This document shows positions 62,552-64,000 of a stretch of 64,000 bases of DNA, one piece after another (the first letter of the stretch is position 1; each line of letters begins with the position of its first letter). The DNA is from Arthrobacter sp. MYb23 (lineage in GTDB: Bacteria > Actinomycetota > Actinomycetes > Actinomycetales > Micrococcaceae): assembly GCF_002979775.1 (NCBI RefSeq), contig NZ_PCPR01000018.1:47998-111997 (forward strand), given 5' to 3'. Both the position numbers and the translations under genes were made by a program. The notes beneath the pieces were generated by a model. It was not told the origin of the DNA and did not search any database. It was given only the letters and a program-made list of their open reading frames with translations.

Positions 62552-63688
62552 TCAGATGGAGCGCTGCTCTGCACCGTTGTAGGAGCTCAATGGTCGGATG
62601 AGGGAGTTGGATGCTAGCTGTTCCATGATGTGGGCGGTCCAGCCTGTGATTCGACTGGCGACGAAGATCGGGGTGAAGGTTGGGGTGTCGAAGCCCATGA
62701 GGTGGTACGTGGGTCCGGCAGGGTAGTCGAGGTTGGGCTTGATGGCCTTTGCCTCACCCATGGCCTGCTCCAAGCCGTTGTACAGCCCAAGGAGTTCTGG
62801 CCGTCCGTAGTGGGCGATCATCTTGTCCAGGGCGGCCTTCATGGTGGGTACCCGGGAGTCGCCGTGTTTGTAGACGCGGTGCCCGAAGCCCATGACCTTC
62901 TTCTTCTGCGCCAGGGCGTCTTCCATCCACGTCTTCGCCCGGGATGCAGCTTCCTCCAAGGATTCTTCGCTGCGGATGCCGATTTCGTCGAACGTGTGCA
63001 TCACGGCCTCATTGGCGCCGCCGTGCAGCGGGCCCTTGAGGGCACCGATCGCTGCGGTGACAGCCGAGTGGAGGTCCGAGAGCGTGGACGTAACCACGCG
63101 AGCCGTAAACGTCGAAGCGTTGAAGGAATGCTCTGCGTAAAGGATCATCGAGACGTTGAAAGCCTCCACCACCTCGTCCACGGGGTCTTCCCCGAAGGTC
63201 ATCCAGAGGAAGTTCGCCGAATAGTCCAGGTCTTCGCGAGGTTCGACGACGTCCAAGCCCCGGCGGCGGCGCTGGTCATAGGCCACGACGGCGGGCATGG
63301 CAGCCCACAGATCTACGGCCTTCTTCATGTTTGCTGCGGGTGAGGAATCTTCAGCCAGTTCATGCCGGGCGCCCAGCACTGAAACTGCAGTCCGGCACAC
63401 GTCCATCGGATGAGCGGCGAGTGGCAGTGAATCTATGATGCTCTTGACCACCGGATCCAAGGCGCGACCAGAGCGCTCACGGACACTGAACTCGGCCAGC
63501 TGCCATTTGTCAGGCAGTTCGCCGTTCCACAGCAGATAGGCCACTTCCTCGAAGCTGCATTTGGCGGCGAGTTCCTGGACCGGGTACCCGCGGTAGAGCA
63601 GTGAGTTGGTGTCCGGGTTGACCTTCGAGACGGCGGTGTAGTCCACCACGACGCCGGCAAGGCCTTTTCGGATATCTGTTTCAGCCAT
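62552..63688 (-). CDS. prpC: 2-methylcitrate synthase
   Basis: 378 residues, citrate synthase fold. Active-site histidines in GPLHGGANEAV and FGHRVYKHGDSR. Length and start (KGLAGVVVDYTAVSKVNPDTNSLLYRGYPVQELA) fit the short PrpC branch rather than the TCA-cycle enzyme, and prpB lies directly upstream. It condenses propionyl-CoA with oxaloacetate in the methylcitrate cycle, cytoplasmic. AAGGAG seven bases before the ATG. Forty-five bases after prpB. Confidence 0.93.
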   Translation of the reverse strand: MAETDIRKGLAGVVVDYTAVSKVNPDTNSLLYRGYPVQELAAKCSFEEVAYLLWNGELPDKWQLAEFSVRERSGRALDPVVKSIIDSLPLAAHPMDVCRTAVSVLGARHELAEDSSPAANMKKAVDLWAAMPAVVAYDQRRRRGLDVVEPREDLDYSANFLWMTFGEDPVDEVVEAFNVSMILYAEHSFNASTFTARVVTSTLSDLHSAVTAAIGALKGPLHGGANEAVMHTFDEIGIRSEESLEEAASRAKTWMEDALAQKKKVMGFGHRVYKHGDSRVPTMKAALDKMIAHYGRPELLGLYNGLEQAMGEAKAIKPNLDYPAGPTYHLMGFDTPTFTPIFVASRITGWTAHIMEQLASNSLIRPLSSYNGAEQRSI

Positions 63689-63733
63689 ATTGGAACTCCT
63701 TCGTTCTTATTCGTGATTCGGAGACTCAGACGT

Positions 63734-64000
63734 TTAGCGGACGCCAGGGACCTGGAAGTTGAAGACACTAGAATCGAACTGGTTGTAGGCCTCATAGTCG
63801 ACTAGTTCGTAAAGGCGTGAACGCGTAAGCATCTGAGGAACCCGAACCTCCTGAGTGCCCAAGCTTTTCAATGTGTTCAAGACCTCTGCGGCGGCCCCCA
63901 TAGCGCTACGCAAGAGGGTGACCGGGTAGATGACCATGTTCACGCCGACGGTTTGAAGCTGGTCCACGGTGAAGAGGTCGCTTTTGCCGAACTCGGTCAT
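63734..64000 (-). CDS. prpB: Methylisocitrate lyase, C-terminal part (5' end outside window)
   Basis: The last 88 residues of an ICL/PEPM-superfamily lyase: LQTVGVNMVIYPVTLLRSAMGAAAEVLNTLKSLGTQ and SRLYELVDYEAYNQFDSSVFNF are the usual PrpB C terminus. Splits 2-methylisocitrate to succinate and pyruvate. The start is beyond base 64000. Confidence 0.92.
   Translation of the reverse strand: MTEFGKSDLFTVDQLQTVGVNMVIYPVTLLRSAMGAAAEVLNTLKSLGTQEVRVPQMLTRSRLYELVDYEAYNQFDSSVFNFQVPGVR

Overview
The window is high-G+C actinobacterial DNA. Gene content points to the soil Micrococcaceae (Arthrobacter/Paenarthrobacter): IdeR/DtxR-type iron boxes, GH78 rhamnosidases, many catabolic clusters with IclR, PucR and LacI regulators, and a hydantoin cluster that I recognise from memory as very close to hyuP-hyuA-hyuH-hyuC of Arthrobacter (Paenarthrobacter) aurescens. 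The left 42 kb is a dense run of metabolic operons. From about 43.1 to 58.9 kb the DNA is accessory, and the last 5 kb returns to core metabolism.

Layout. 1-1347: end of a MocR regulator. 1376-7583: iron-siderophore uptake (two binding proteins, two FecCD permeases, AraC regulator, siderophore-interacting reductase) with two iron boxes. 7651-13764: rhamnoside use (GH3, GH78, TetR, MFS). 14008-18441: an aromatic-type cluster (AAHS transporter, cytochrome P450, VanB/PDR-type reductase, IclR). 18579-25585: a second GH78 with a complete sugar ABC importer lacking only the ATPase, and a divergent LacI regulator with two matching operators. 25739-30640: the hyu operon, in which the transporter hyuP is broken by an in-frame TGA. 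30882-36486: ferredoxin, cytosine-permease-like transporter, second P450, ferredoxin reductase and PucR regulator. 36785-40481: LysR regulator divergent from mesX-mesD-flavin reductase, an oxygen-dependent, folate-independent methionine synthase system. 40910-42106: LtrA membrane protein, followed by an IclR pseudogene.

At 43071-43117 a tRNA-Leu 3' end with its terminator stands alone, which is the usual scar of an element integrated into a tRNA gene. To its right lie a PIN-domain protein with six 12-residue repeats, an AAA ATPase/HNH nuclease pair resembling Septu, and a tightly overlapping three-gene unit: DUF4236-TerB protein, BrxD-like (DUF2791) ATPase, and an Lhr-like helicase fused to a DnaQ-type exonuclease. 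This three-gene unit is the best candidate for a little-described system in the window. A DUF4192 gene follows.

The right end has aldR-like Lrp and ald (alanine dehydrogenase), two small overlapping hypothetical genes, eroded remnants of an MBL-fold hydrolase and of an alpha/beta hydrolase, and prpC-prpB of the methylcitrate cycle. The two rhamnosidase loci around the P450/aromatic transporter suggest use of plant phenolic rhamnosides; this link is an inference from gene order.
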